A DNA stretch of 8,166 nucleotides. Source: an uncultured Lachnospiraceae bacterium (GTDB lineage: Bacteria > Bacillota > Clostridia > Lachnospirales > Lachnospiraceae). A model generated the notes under the pieces. That model searched no databases and was not told the origin of the DNA. It saw only the letters and a program-made list of their open reading frames with translations. A program made the position numbers and the translations under genes. Location of the stretch: positions 1-8,166 of the forward strand of contig CACXEL010000345.1 of assembly GCA_902766655.1 (NCBI GenBank). The letters run 5' to 3'. How positions within the stretch are numbered: the first letter of the stretch is position 1; each line of letters starts with the position of its first letter. This document shows, piece by piece, positions 1-5,338 of this stretch.

Positions 1-29
1 CTCTGCTTGGCGGCAGCCTTGCTTCCGAG

Positions 30-608
30 CTACGTCTTCAGCCTCTCCTCCAGCTCGATGGCCAGGTATTGCTCCTGGATCTTTCGCCTCACGCTGGCGA
101 TCCCCTCCTCCTGGGTCCAGGTGGTGAAGACATTGTTCTTCAGGAGCTGCTGGGTGATGGTGCTGGCGCCCTCGGTCCGCCGGAACCGGTTCATGACGGC
201 CACGAAGGCTGCTCGAACGATACCCTTGGGATCGATTCCGTCGTGCTGATAGAAACGGGCGTCCTCAATGGCCACCACCGCATTCTGGAGGCAGGTGGGA
301 ACCTTGTCGATGGAGACGGACACCCGGTTCGAGTTGGAGGTGGTCAGCTTCTGGAGCTGGTTGCCGTCCGAGTCGTAGATGAAGGTGGCGTAGCCGCTGG
401 GCGCGATGTTGATCTCCGCGACCGAAGGGGCGTTGGCCAGAATACCGTTGATGATGCCGAGCACCCCGCATACGGAAATGACGACACAGCAGATGAGCGC
501 AACAAGAACAGCGCGCAGAAGCAATACGCCTACCCGCCTCTCGATTTCCTCTGTGGAGGATTCAAAGAGATCCTCTTTTTTCTCAAGTCCTAGTCTTGTA
601 TAATCCAT
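30..608 (-). CDS. Truncated class A penicillin-binding protein: N-terminal GT51 peptidoglycan glycosyltransferase fragment
   Basis: The intact family polymerises lipid II into glycan strands at the outer face of the membrane. The 192-residue product has a cytoplasmic N-terminus (about 1-25), one membrane anchor (about 26-58) and the start of a GT51 domain. GT51 motif 1 is at 115-122 (EDARFYQH, E115 the expected catalytic glutamate), motif 2 at 147-158 (GASTITQQL then KN), and motif 3 at about 174-187 (RRKIQEQ..AIELE). The TAG stop at 32-30 comes right after EERLKT, where the family continues with an ILExYLN motif, the rest of GT51 and a transpeptidase domain. All of that is missing here. Nine codons beyond the stop, in the same frame, read LGSKAAAKQ, resembling the later GT51 LGxxAAA segment. 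The gene is therefore probably a pseudogene with an internal loss, or an assembly error near a contig end. No Shine-Dalgarno precedes the ATG. Family is confident; functionality is doubtful. Confidence 0.8.
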   Translation of the reverse strand: MDYTRLGLEKKEDLFESSTEEIERRVGVLLLRAVLVALICCVVISVCGVLGIINGILANAPSVAEINIAPSGYATFIYDSDGNQLQKLTTSNSNRVSVSIDKVPTCLQNAVVAIEDARFYQHDGIDPKGIVRAAFVAVMNRFRRTEGASTITQQLLKNNVFTTWTQEEGIASVRRKIQEQYLAIELEERLKT

Positions 609-614
609 GCCGTT

Positions 615-643
615 ATTATATCAAATGCCGGAGGCAAAGTAAA
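615..643 (-). promoter_or_regulatory. Candidate promoter of the GT51/PBP gene, with -10 next to the start codon
   Basis: On the minus strand a perfect TATAAT (620-615) lies 17 bp downstream of TTTACT (643-638, four of six matches to TTGACA). Only six bases separate the -10 from the ATG at 608, so transcription would start at or within a base or two of the start codon. There is no Shine-Dalgarno between them. If this promoter is used, the mRNA would be leaderless. Confidence 0.5.
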
Positions 644-666
644 ATAGATTTGTATCTGTTCAGCAC

Positions 667-698
667 CCCGCGGGGCCGTGATGCCACTGTGCCGCGGG
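667..698. repeat. GC-rich inverted repeat between the MATE and PBP genes
   Basis: CCCGCGG (667-673) is matched by CCGCGGG (692-698), with an 18-base loop that could add a short GTG/CAC stem. It lies 51 bases beyond the MATE stop codon. No T-run follows on either strand, so it is not a canonical intrinsic terminator. It could still form a 3'-end hairpin on the MATE transcript. The rest of the 609-748 gap holds only the candidate PBP promoter. Confidence 0.4.
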
Positions 699-748
699 CG
701 GTCAGAGGCTCCGAAGGGTTTCAGATTCCGATAGGTGACAGGGAAGGG

Positions 749-2110
749 TCAGCTCTTCAGCTCCCGGATCGTGACAGCCGCGATCGGAAGAGCCATGAGG
801 AAGGTGCAGAGGTCGGCGCAGGACTGCGTCATCTCAAGCCCCAGAAGGCCCAGACAGCGGGGCAGGATGAGGATGAAGGGCAGGAAGAAGAGTCCGTTCC
901 GCCCGACCGAGAGGATGGTCGCCTTGACGCCCTTGCCCATGGACTGGGTCATCATGTTGGTGATGACGATGAAGGCGTTGAGCGGGAAGACGGCCGACTG
1001 GAAGCGGAGGGCCACCCGGCCGATATCGATGACCGCCGGATCGTTCCGGAAGAAGCCGATGATGGAGCCGGAAAATGCAAAACATACCGCGGCGATCACG
1101 ACGAGGAACAAGGTCCCGATGCGGATACAGAACCAGTAGGCTTCCAGGACCCGCTTCTTCTCGTTGGCGCCGTAGTTGAAGGCGCATACCGGCTGAAAGC
1201 CCTGGCCGAAGCCGATCAGGGCCGCGATGGCCAGCATCATGACCCGGCCGACGACCGACATGGCCGCGATGGCTGCCTCGCCCCCGAGGGAGGCGGCGGT
1301 GCTGTTCAGGATGATGACCGTGACGGAGGTCAGGCCCTGCCGGAAGAGGGAGGGCGCGCCGCCGTTCAGGATCTGCAGGAGGTAGAGGCCGTTTATGCGG
1401 ATGTTCTTCGGATGGATGTGGACGTTGGGGCCGCGGTAGCTGCCGATGAGCAGGATGAAGAAGCTGACCACCTGGCTGAGGACGGTCGCCAGGGCGGCGC
1501 CGGAGACGCCCATCCCCAGGACGAAGATGCAGACCGGGTCCAGAATTATGTTGAGGAGGGCGCCGCTGACAAGGCCGGTCATGGCGTAGACGGCGCTGCC
1601 CTGGAAGCGGAGCTGGTTGTTGACGACCAGCTGGGACATCATGAAGGGGGCGCCGATGAGGATGATCCGCATATAGTGGGTGGTGTCATCCAGGATGGCC
1701 GGCGTGGCGCCGAGCAGGGCTGCCAGGGAGTTCACGTTGAGGAGTCCCAGGATTGCCGTGACGATACCGGCCAGGAAGGCCAGGAAGAAGCCGGTCGCAG
1801 CCATCTCGTTGGCTTCCTTCAGCTCGCCGCTGCCAAGCTTCCTCGAGACGAAGGTGCCGGAGCCCTGCCCGAAGAAGAAGCCCAGGGCCTGGATCATGGA
1901 CATGAGGGAGAAGACGATGCCCACCGCCGCCGTCGCGTTGGTGGAGATGCGTCCCACGAAGAAGGTGTCGGCCGTGTTGTAAATGCCCGTGACCAGCATG
2001 CTGATGATGGTGGGGATGGACAGATTCCGGATCAGGGTCGGGATCGGCGTCGTGGTCATATAGATGTGGCGCTGCCGCAGGGCGTCGTTCATGTTTGCAT
2101 TTTGTGGCAT
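749..2110 (-). CDS. MATE family multidrug/toxic-compound efflux transporter
   Basis: This is an inner-membrane secondary exporter; family members expel drugs and other organic compounds in exchange for Na+ or H+. The 453-residue length is typical, and the protein is a run of hydrophobic segments consistent with 12 membrane helices in two homologous halves. The first half begins near residue 25, with the recognisable stretches TADTFFVGRIS and GQGSGTFVSRKLGSGE. The second half carries GFGQGFQPVCAFNYGA, a strong MATE signature. The style is closest to MepA-like clostridial MATE proteins, but substrate and coupling ion cannot be read from sequence. The ATG at 2110 is chosen because AAAGGAG sits five bases upstream. 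In-frame ATGs at codons 7 and 18 lack such a site. The gene has its own promoter (2184-2212) and diverges from yigZ. A long open frame on the opposite strand is a GC-driven shadow. Confidence 0.95.
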   Translation of the reverse strand: MPQNANMNDALRQRHIYMTTTPIPTLIRNLSIPTIISMLVTGIYNTADTFFVGRISTNATAAVGIVFSLMSMIQALGFFFGQGSGTFVSRKLGSGELKEANEMAATGFFLAFLAGIVTAILGLLNVNSLAALLGATPAILDDTTHYMRIILIGAPFMMSQLVVNNQLRFQGSAVYAMTGLVSGALLNIILDPVCIFVLGMGVSGAALATVLSQVVSFFILLIGSYRGPNVHIHPKNIRINGLYLLQILNGGAPSLFRQGLTSVTVIILNSTAASLGGEAAIAAMSVVGRVMMLAIAALIGFGQGFQPVCAFNYGANEKKRVLEAYWFCIRIGTLFLVVIAAVCFAFSGSIIGFFRNDPAVIDIGRVALRFQSAVFPLNAFIVITNMMTQSMGKGVKATILSVGRNGLFFLPFILILPRCLGLLGLEMTQSCADLCTFLMALPIAAVTIRELKS

Positions 2111-2183
2111 GGAGGCTCCTTTGGGATGTTAAGAACGCGGGGGATGTGCCGCGAAGAAAGATCAGCTGAAAGCATGTCCCTTC

Positions 2184-2212
2184 ATTATATTGGAAAATGC
2201 ACACATTTGCAA
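2184..2212 (-). promoter_or_regulatory. Promoter of the MATE transporter gene
   Basis: On the minus strand TTGCAA (2212-2207) and a perfect TATAAT (2189-2184) are separated by exactly 17 bp. Transcription would start near 2177, giving a leader of about 65 bases before the ATG at 2110. The AAAGGAG ribosome site lies within that leader. Confidence 0.75.
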
Positions 2213-2229
2213 GGACAGCCGGGGCCGGA

Positions 2230-2255
2230 GCAACTTTTTCACTCCGAAAAGTTGC
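2230..2255. promoter_or_regulatory. Perfect 9-bp inverted repeat between divergent MATE and yigZ genes, possible operator
   Basis: GCAACTTTT (2230-2238) is exactly complementary to AAAAGTTGC (2247-2255), around an eight-base centre. It lies between the two divergent promoters and its right arm overlaps the candidate yigZ -35 (2252-2257). The symmetry and location fit a binding site for a dimeric regulator; a simple hairpin is the alternative. No regulator gene is present in the window to pair with it. Confidence 0.4.
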
Positions 2256-2280
2256 ACTTTTCCGCCGTTTCATGTACACT
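2252..2280 (+). promoter_or_regulatory. Candidate promoter of yigZ
   Basis: TTGCAC (2252-2257) and TACACT (2275-2280) are separated by 17 bp. Both hexamers are imperfect: the -35 keeps the TTG and the -10 matches four of six positions. Transcription would start near 2287, leaving a very short leader before the ATG at 2301. It is the best candidate I see upstream of this gene but is weak. Confidence 0.35.
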
Positions 2281-2300
2281 TGAGCCCAGTGAGGTCCGTT

Positions 2301-2936
2301 ATGAAAAATGAGTACACTACCGTCCTTGAAGGCGCGGAGCGGGAGATCGTGGAGAAAAAATCCCGCTTTATCGGGGAACTCCGCCATGTGGATACCATGG
2401 AGGAGGCCGAGGCCTTCTGGACCCAGATCCGGAAAAAATATTACGACGCCCGCCACCACTGCTTTGCCTGCGTGGTCGGCGAGCCGGGAAGTCCTTCCGA
2501 GACGCTTCGATACAGCGACGACGGCGAGCCCCAGGGAACAGCGGGCAAGCCCATGCTGGAGGTCCTGACCGGGGCCGGTCTCCATTACACGGCAGTGGTC
2601 GTGACCCGCTACTTTGGTGGGACCCTGCTGGGGACCGGAGGGCTTGTGCGCGCCTACACGAGATCCGCCCAGGAGGCCCTGGCCGCCGCTGAACTCATGA
2701 CCATTGTGCGCGGGAAGAAGCTTGTGTTTTCCTGCACGTACCCCCAGTCGGGCAAGCTCCAGTACCTGATCGCCAGGGAGAATCTGCCCCAGCCCGGTAT
2801 GGAATATGGGGAGAGGGTCACGGTGACGCTGCGCCTGCCTGCGGAGGCTGTGGCAGGAATCAGGAAGAAGATCATCGACGCGACGGACGGGCAGGCGGTC
2901 TTCCTCTCGGAGACGGATGAGGAGTATATCATCTGA
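2301..2936 (+). CDS. yigZ: YigZ/IMPACT family protein (UPF0029)
   Basis: The 211-residue product matches the bacterial YigZ family, which is related to eukaryotic IMPACT/YIH1. Its biochemical role in bacteria is not settled; eukaryotic relatives act in translational stress control through GCN1. Conserved stretches appear in the expected order: KKSRFIG (19-25), ARHHCFACVVG (50-60), RYSDDGEPQGTAGKP (70-84) and VTRYFGGTLLGTGGLVRAY (101-119). These make up the IMPACT N-terminal domain, followed by a smaller C-terminal alpha/beta domain (about 138-211). The frame is open 37 codons further upstream, but the ATG at 2301 is chosen because GTGAGG lies six bases before it and homology begins there. It is probably monocistronic, divergent from the MATE gene and convergent with the cyclophilin gene. 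No signal peptide is seen, so it is cytoplasmic. Confidence 0.93.
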   Translation: MKNEYTTVLEGAEREIVEKKSRFIGELRHVDTMEEAEAFWTQIRKKYYDARHHCFACVVGEPGSPSETLRYSDDGEPQGTAGKPMLEVLTGAGLHYTAVVVTRYFGGTLLGTGGLVRAYTRSAQEALAAAELMTIVRGKKLVFSCTYPQSGKLQYLIARENLPQPGMEYGERVTVTLRLPAEAVAGIRKKIIDATDGQAVFLSETDEEYII

Positions 2937-2966
2937 ACGCCCGACACGTCTCACATAAATCTAGAA

Positions 2967-2995
2967 GCAGCCGCCATGACGGACATGGCAGCTGC
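2967..2995. terminator. Hairpin between convergent yigZ and cyclophilin genes, possible terminator
   Basis: GCAGC (2967-2971) pairs with GCTGC (2991-2995) and GCCATG (2973-2978) with CATGGC (2984-2989). This gives an 11-bp stem with one C/A mismatch and a five-base loop. Reading out of the cyclophilin gene, the stem is followed by a loosely T-rich stretch (TTCTAGATTT). Reading out of yigZ there is no T-run. It probably reduces read-through for the minus-strand gene and perhaps both, but it is not a textbook terminator. Confidence 0.5.
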
Positions 2996-3013
2996 CTGGA
3001 GTGAACGGTATGG

Positions 3014-3532
3014 TCAGGCCTTCTCCGGCTCCGGATAGTCGACGCCGAAGGTCTCCACGGTGACGGACTTCATCACCTGGGGCGTGAGGGGCATGTCGCG
3101 GAAATTGGTCCTGGTCCGGGCAATCTCGTCCAGAACATCGAGGCCCTCCGTGAGGCAGCCGAATGCGGCGTAGGCGCCGTCCAGATGGGGCGCCGGGGCG
3201 TGCATGATAAAGAACTGGCTGCCGGCCGAGTCCGGATGCATGGCTCTGGCCATGGAGAGAACGCCGCGGTCATGGACCAGGGTGTTGTTGAACCCGTTCT
3301 GGCGGAACTCGCCGGGAATCTGGTAGCCGGGCCCGCCGGTGCCCGTGCCGTTGGGGCATCCGCCCTGGATCATAAAGCCGGCGATGACCCTGTGGAAGGT
3401 GAGTCCGTTATAGAAGCCTTTGTTGATAAGGCTGATAAAATTGTTCACGGTGTTGGGGGCAATCTCGGGGAAGAGCTCGGCCTTCATGACGCCGCCGTTC
3501 TCCATTTCTATTGTCACGATCGGGTTGGACAT
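3014..3532 (-). CDS. Cyclophilin-type peptidyl-prolyl cis-trans isomerase
   Basis: It catalyses cis-trans isomerisation of Xaa-Pro bonds during protein folding. The 172 residues are a single cyclophilin domain with no signal peptide or membrane segment, so it is cytoplasmic. Active-site stretches are visible: FHRVIAGFMIQGG at 46-58 (R48, F53 and Q56 match cyclophilin A R55, F60 and Q63) and GSQFFIMH at 104-111. LDGAYAAFG is at 117-125. The residue before it is histidine (H116), where human CypA has the cyclosporin-contacting tryptophan, a common bacterial variant. A51 replaces the usual proline of VIPGF. The ATG at 3532 has AAAGGAG 13 bases upstream, a longer than usual spacing, but no other in-frame start lies between them. 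It is transcribed divergently from the tsaE operon from a shared -10 element and may end at the hairpin at 2967-2995. Confidence 0.95.
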   Translation of the reverse strand: MSNPIVTIEMENGGVMKAELFPEIAPNTVNNFISLINKGFYNGLTFHRVIAGFMIQGGCPNGTGTGGPGYQIPGEFRQNGFNNTLVHDRGVLSMARAMHPDSAGSQFFIMHAPAPHLDGAYAAFGCLTEGLDVLDEIARTRTNFRDMPLTPQVMKSVTVETFGVDYPEPEKA

Positions 3533-3560
3533 ATATTTATTTTGTCTCCTTTCATACCTG

Positions 3561-3615
3561 TCTGCCGTGTCCGGAGGTCCGGCAGATTTCTACCGGCCGC
3601 TTATTGACCGGCCGG
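3561..3615. repeat. Two adjacent inverted repeats in the cyclophilin mRNA leader
   Basis: CCGGCCG (3593-3599) pairs with CGGCCGG (3609-3615) across nine bases, and TCTGCCG (3561-3567) pairs with CGGCAGA (3580-3586) across twelve. Both lie between the predicted cyclophilin start site (near 3618) and its Shine-Dalgarno, so the minus-strand leader can fold into two hairpins. The first repeat also overlaps the -35 of the tsaE promoter (3604-3609), so it could instead be a protein-binding site. Confidence 0.45.
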
Positions 3616-3632
3616 ATACAAACCATTATAAT
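3604..3632 (+). promoter_or_regulatory. Promoter of the tsaE-tsaB-rimI-rnz-tsaD-ispD operon
   Basis: TTGACC (3604-3609, five of six consensus positions) and a perfect TATAAT (3627-3632) are separated by exactly 17 bp. Transcription would start near 3639, about 55 bases before tsaE. The predicted 5' end begins in a possible hairpin: CCATTC at 3643-3648 pairs with GAATGG at 3660-3665, with an outer GGCG/CGCC pairing at 3639-3642 and 3671-3674. The tsaE ribosome site lies just after it. The -10 overlaps that of the divergent cyclophilin promoter. Confidence 0.75.
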
Positions 3633-3653
3633 CTTGAAGGCGCCATTCCGCAA
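3625..3653 (-). promoter_or_regulatory. Promoter of the cyclophilin gene, sharing its -10 with the tsaE promoter
   Basis: On the minus strand TTGCGG (3653-3648) and TATAAT (3630-3625) are separated by exactly 17 bp. The -10 is half of an eight-base palindrome, ATTATAAT (3625-3632), that also supplies the -10 of the plus-strand tsaE promoter. Transcription would start near 3618, giving a leader of roughly 86 bases that can form two hairpins. Confidence 0.7.
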
Positions 3654-3674
3654 GCAGATGAATGGATCAGCGCC
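3639..3674 (+). promoter_or_regulatory. Possible 5'-terminal stem-loop of the tsaE operon mRNA
   Basis: CCATTC (3643-3648) pairs with GAATGG (3660-3665) around an 11-base loop. An outer GGCG/CGCC pairing (3639-3642 with 3671-3674) is separated by an asymmetric five-base bulge. The structure would begin at the predicted first base of the transcript and end seven bases before the GGGAGG ribosome site. A role in mRNA stability or start control is inference from position only. Confidence 0.35.
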
Positions 3675-3693
3675 GCTTTAGGGAGGATCAGAG

Positions 3694-4113
3694 ATGGTAT
3701 ATGAGACCTTCAGCCCGGAGGAGACCTATGCGCTGGGCTGTGAAATCGGCCGCACGGCCGCACCCGGGGATGTATATGCTCTGACGGGCGACCTCGGTGT
3801 CGGCAAGACGGTCTTCACCAAGGGCCTGGCCGAAGGGCTGGGCGTTGCGGAGCCGGTCACGAGTCCGACCTTCACCATCGTGCAGAGCTATGATTCCGGG
3901 AGACTCCCCTTTCACCATTTTGACGTCTACAGGATCGAGGACATCGACGAGATGGAGGAGATTGGCTACGAGGACTGCTTCTACGGCGACGGTGTCAGCC
4001 TCGTGGAGTGGGCGGAGGTGATCGCTGACCTGCTTCCCGAGAATACAATTCGTATTACAATTGAGAAAGCGCCCGAAAAGGGCTTTGACTACCGCCGGAT
4101 CACGGTAGGCTAA
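3694..4113 (+). CDS. tsaE: tRNA t6A37 biosynthesis ATPase TsaE
   Basis: TsaE is the small P-loop ATPase that works with TsaB and TsaD to install the threonylcarbamoyl group on A37 of ANN-decoding tRNAs in the cytoplasm; ATP hydrolysis is needed to reset the complex. The 139-residue length is normal. The Walker A motif is GDLGVGKT (32-39), followed by the family signatures TSPTF (56-60), HFDVYR (75-80) and LVEW (103-106). The ATG at 3694 follows GGGAGG (3681-3686) with seven bases between. It is the first gene of the six-gene operon. Its TAA stop at 4111 also provides the first bases of the tsaB Shine-Dalgarno, with tsaB starting nine bases on, which favours coordinated translation of the two partners. 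Confidence 0.97.
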   Translation: MVYETFSPEETYALGCEIGRTAAPGDVYALTGDLGVGKTVFTKGLAEGLGVAEPVTSPTFTIVQSYDSGRLPFHHFDVYRIEDIDEMEEIGYEDCFYGDGVSLVEWAEVIADLLPENTIRITIEKAPEKGFDYRRITVG

Positions 4114-4122
4114 GGAGCACAA

Positions 4123-4854
4123 ATGAAGATACTGGCAATCGATACCTCTGGCCTCACCGCCAGCGTTGCCTGCCTGGAAAATGACAACATCCTGGCAGAA
4201 TACACCGTAAACTACAAAAAGACCCACTCCCAGACCATCCTGCCCATGCTGGACGAGATCGCCCGCATGATCGAGCTGGACAAGTCCACGGTGGACGCCA
4301 TCGCCGTAGCCGCCGGCCCCGGCTCCTTCACCGGCCTCAGGATCGGCTCGGCCACGGCCAAGGGCCTGGGTCTTGCCCTGAAGAAGCCCATCATTGAGGT
4401 GCCTACCCTGGCGGCCATGGCCTACCAGCTCTACGGCGCCCGCGGGCTCATCTGCCCGGTCATGGATGCGCGGCGGCAGCAGGTCTACAACGGCATTTAC
4501 CGCTTTGCGGGCGATACCCTGGTGACCGTCGCGGACCAGCGGCCCATAGCGGCGGCGGACCTGGCCCGGGAGATCAACAGTATGGACGCATCGCTCACGA
4601 AGGATGGCGTCATTTTTCTCGGGGATGGGCTGGTACCCTGCGGTGCTTTTCTGAAGGAACACATCGAGGTGCCGGTCAGCTTTGCGCCGCCCCACGCATG
4701 CCGGCAGCGGGCAGCCGCCGTAGCTGCGCTGGGTGCCGTATATTATAAGGAAGGAAAAGCCGTTCCCGCGGCAGACCATACGCCCATTTACCTGAGAAAA
4801 TCTCAGGCGGAGCAGGAGCGGGAGAGGGCGGAGCAGAAAAATGGTCATACGTGA
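4123..4854 (+). CDS. tsaB: tRNA t6A37 biosynthesis protein TsaB
   Basis: TsaB is the non-catalytic ASKHA-fold partner that dimerises with TsaD in the threonylcarbamoyl-transferase complex. The 243 residues include the N-terminal strand MKILAIDTSG, HSQ (35-37), the family hallmark AGPGSFTGLRIG (64-75) and MDARRQQVY (114-122). The C-terminal PIYLRKSQAE (221-230) is also typical. It lacks the HxxxH metal site of TsaD, as expected for TsaB. The C-terminus past 228 is a charged, probably disordered tail (QAEQERERAEQKNGHT). That tail is where the reading frame overlaps the start of rimI by 14 bases. The ATG at 4123 follows AAGGAG with six bases between, and that site overlaps the tsaE stop codon. 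Confidence 0.96.
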   Translation: MKILAIDTSGLTASVACLENDNILAEYTVNYKKTHSQTILPMLDEIARMIELDKSTVDAIAVAAGPGSFTGLRIGSATAKGLGLALKKPIIEVPTLAAMAYQLYGARGLICPVMDARRQQVYNGIYRFAGDTLVTVADQRPIAAADLAREINSMDASLTKDGVIFLGDGLVPCGAFLKEHIEVPVSFAPPHACRQRAAAVAALGAVYYKEGKAVPAADHTPIYLRKSQAEQERERAEQKNGHT

Positions 4855-5338
4855 CATGGTCTTCGACGACATATCCTTCGTCGCCGATATAGAAAAAGCC
4901 TGTTCCCTGACGCCCTGGGATGCCACGGGGCTCCTGACCTACATGCTGCGGGATGACACCATATTTCTGGTGGCGGATGACGACCCGCCCCCCGCTGACG
5001 TTGACCCGGATGACTACGAGCCGGATATCCTGGGTTACGTCGGGCTTTTGATGGTGCCCTATGAGAGCGATATTCTGAACATCACTGTCAGGACCGAGGC
5101 AAGGAGAAGAGGCGTTGCGACAGCTCTGCTTCGGGAAATCATCCGCAGAGCGCCTTCTCACGGCGTGACGGTGGTCCACCTGGAGGTGCGCGAGAGCGGT
5201 CTGCCCGCCCGCCGGCTCTATGAGAAAATGGGCTTCCGGGTGGATGGAGTCAGAAAGAATTACTACACCGGCCCCAGGGAGGACGCGGTCCTCATGACGC
5301 TGGACCTTACGGAAGCTGAGGAAGAAGAGAATGGTTGA
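4841..5338 (+). CDS. rimI: GNAT N-alpha-acetyltransferase, RimI type
   Basis: RimI acetylates the N-terminal alanine of ribosomal protein S18, and homologues may acetylate other protein N-termini. The 165 residues carry a GNAT fold. The acetyl-CoA loop is RRRGVATALL (88-97, fitting R/QxxGxG/A), preceded by the strand ILNITVR (78-84). It is followed by VVHLEVRESGLPARRLYEKMGF (starting at 111), with the LEV-ES and LYEKMGF elements typical of RimI. An acidic, proline-rich segment (about 46-63) between the first strands looks like an insertion compared with RimI as I know it. The ATG at 4841 has GGAG eight bases upstream and lies inside the end of tsaB. A second ATG at 4856 is possible, but the conserved N-terminal strand begins at the first. 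The 3' end overlaps rnz by eight bases. Neighbourhood with tsaB is a common bacterial arrangement. Confidence 0.92.
   Translation: MVIRDMVFDDISFVADIEKACSLTPWDATGLLTYMLRDDTIFLVADDDPPPADVDPDDYEPDILGYVGLLMVPYESDILNITVRTEARRRGVATALLREIIRRAPSHGVTVVHLEVRESGLPARRLYEKMGFRVDGVRKNYYTGPREDAVLMTLDLTEAEEEENG

Noticed and set aside
30..32. TAG read as an amino acid (recoded amber codon) in the PBP gene
   Set aside because: Reading through would still leave the ILExYLN segment missing, so recoding does not restore a normal protein. The other genes end in TGA or TAA, which gives no positive evidence for reassignment.
667..698. Intrinsic terminator of the MATE gene
   Set aside because: The stem is GC-rich but has a long loop and no T-run on either strand, so it is listed only as an inverted repeat.
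596..2311. 571-codon open frame on the plus strand opposite the MATE gene
   Set aside because: The translation is low-complexity and dominated by D, E, G, R and H, with no recognisable domain. It mirrors the codon structure of a clear MATE gene on the other strand, and no ribosome site or promoter fits.
1686..2954. 422-codon minus-strand frame running across yigZ and into the MATE gene
   Set aside because: It crosses two well-supported genes in the wrong frame and the divergent promoter region. The product is rich in R, H, P and L with no family resemblance.
3688..4926. 412-codon minus-strand frame opposite tsaE and tsaB
   Set aside because: It is a high-GC shadow of two certain genes and has no domain or plausible start signal.
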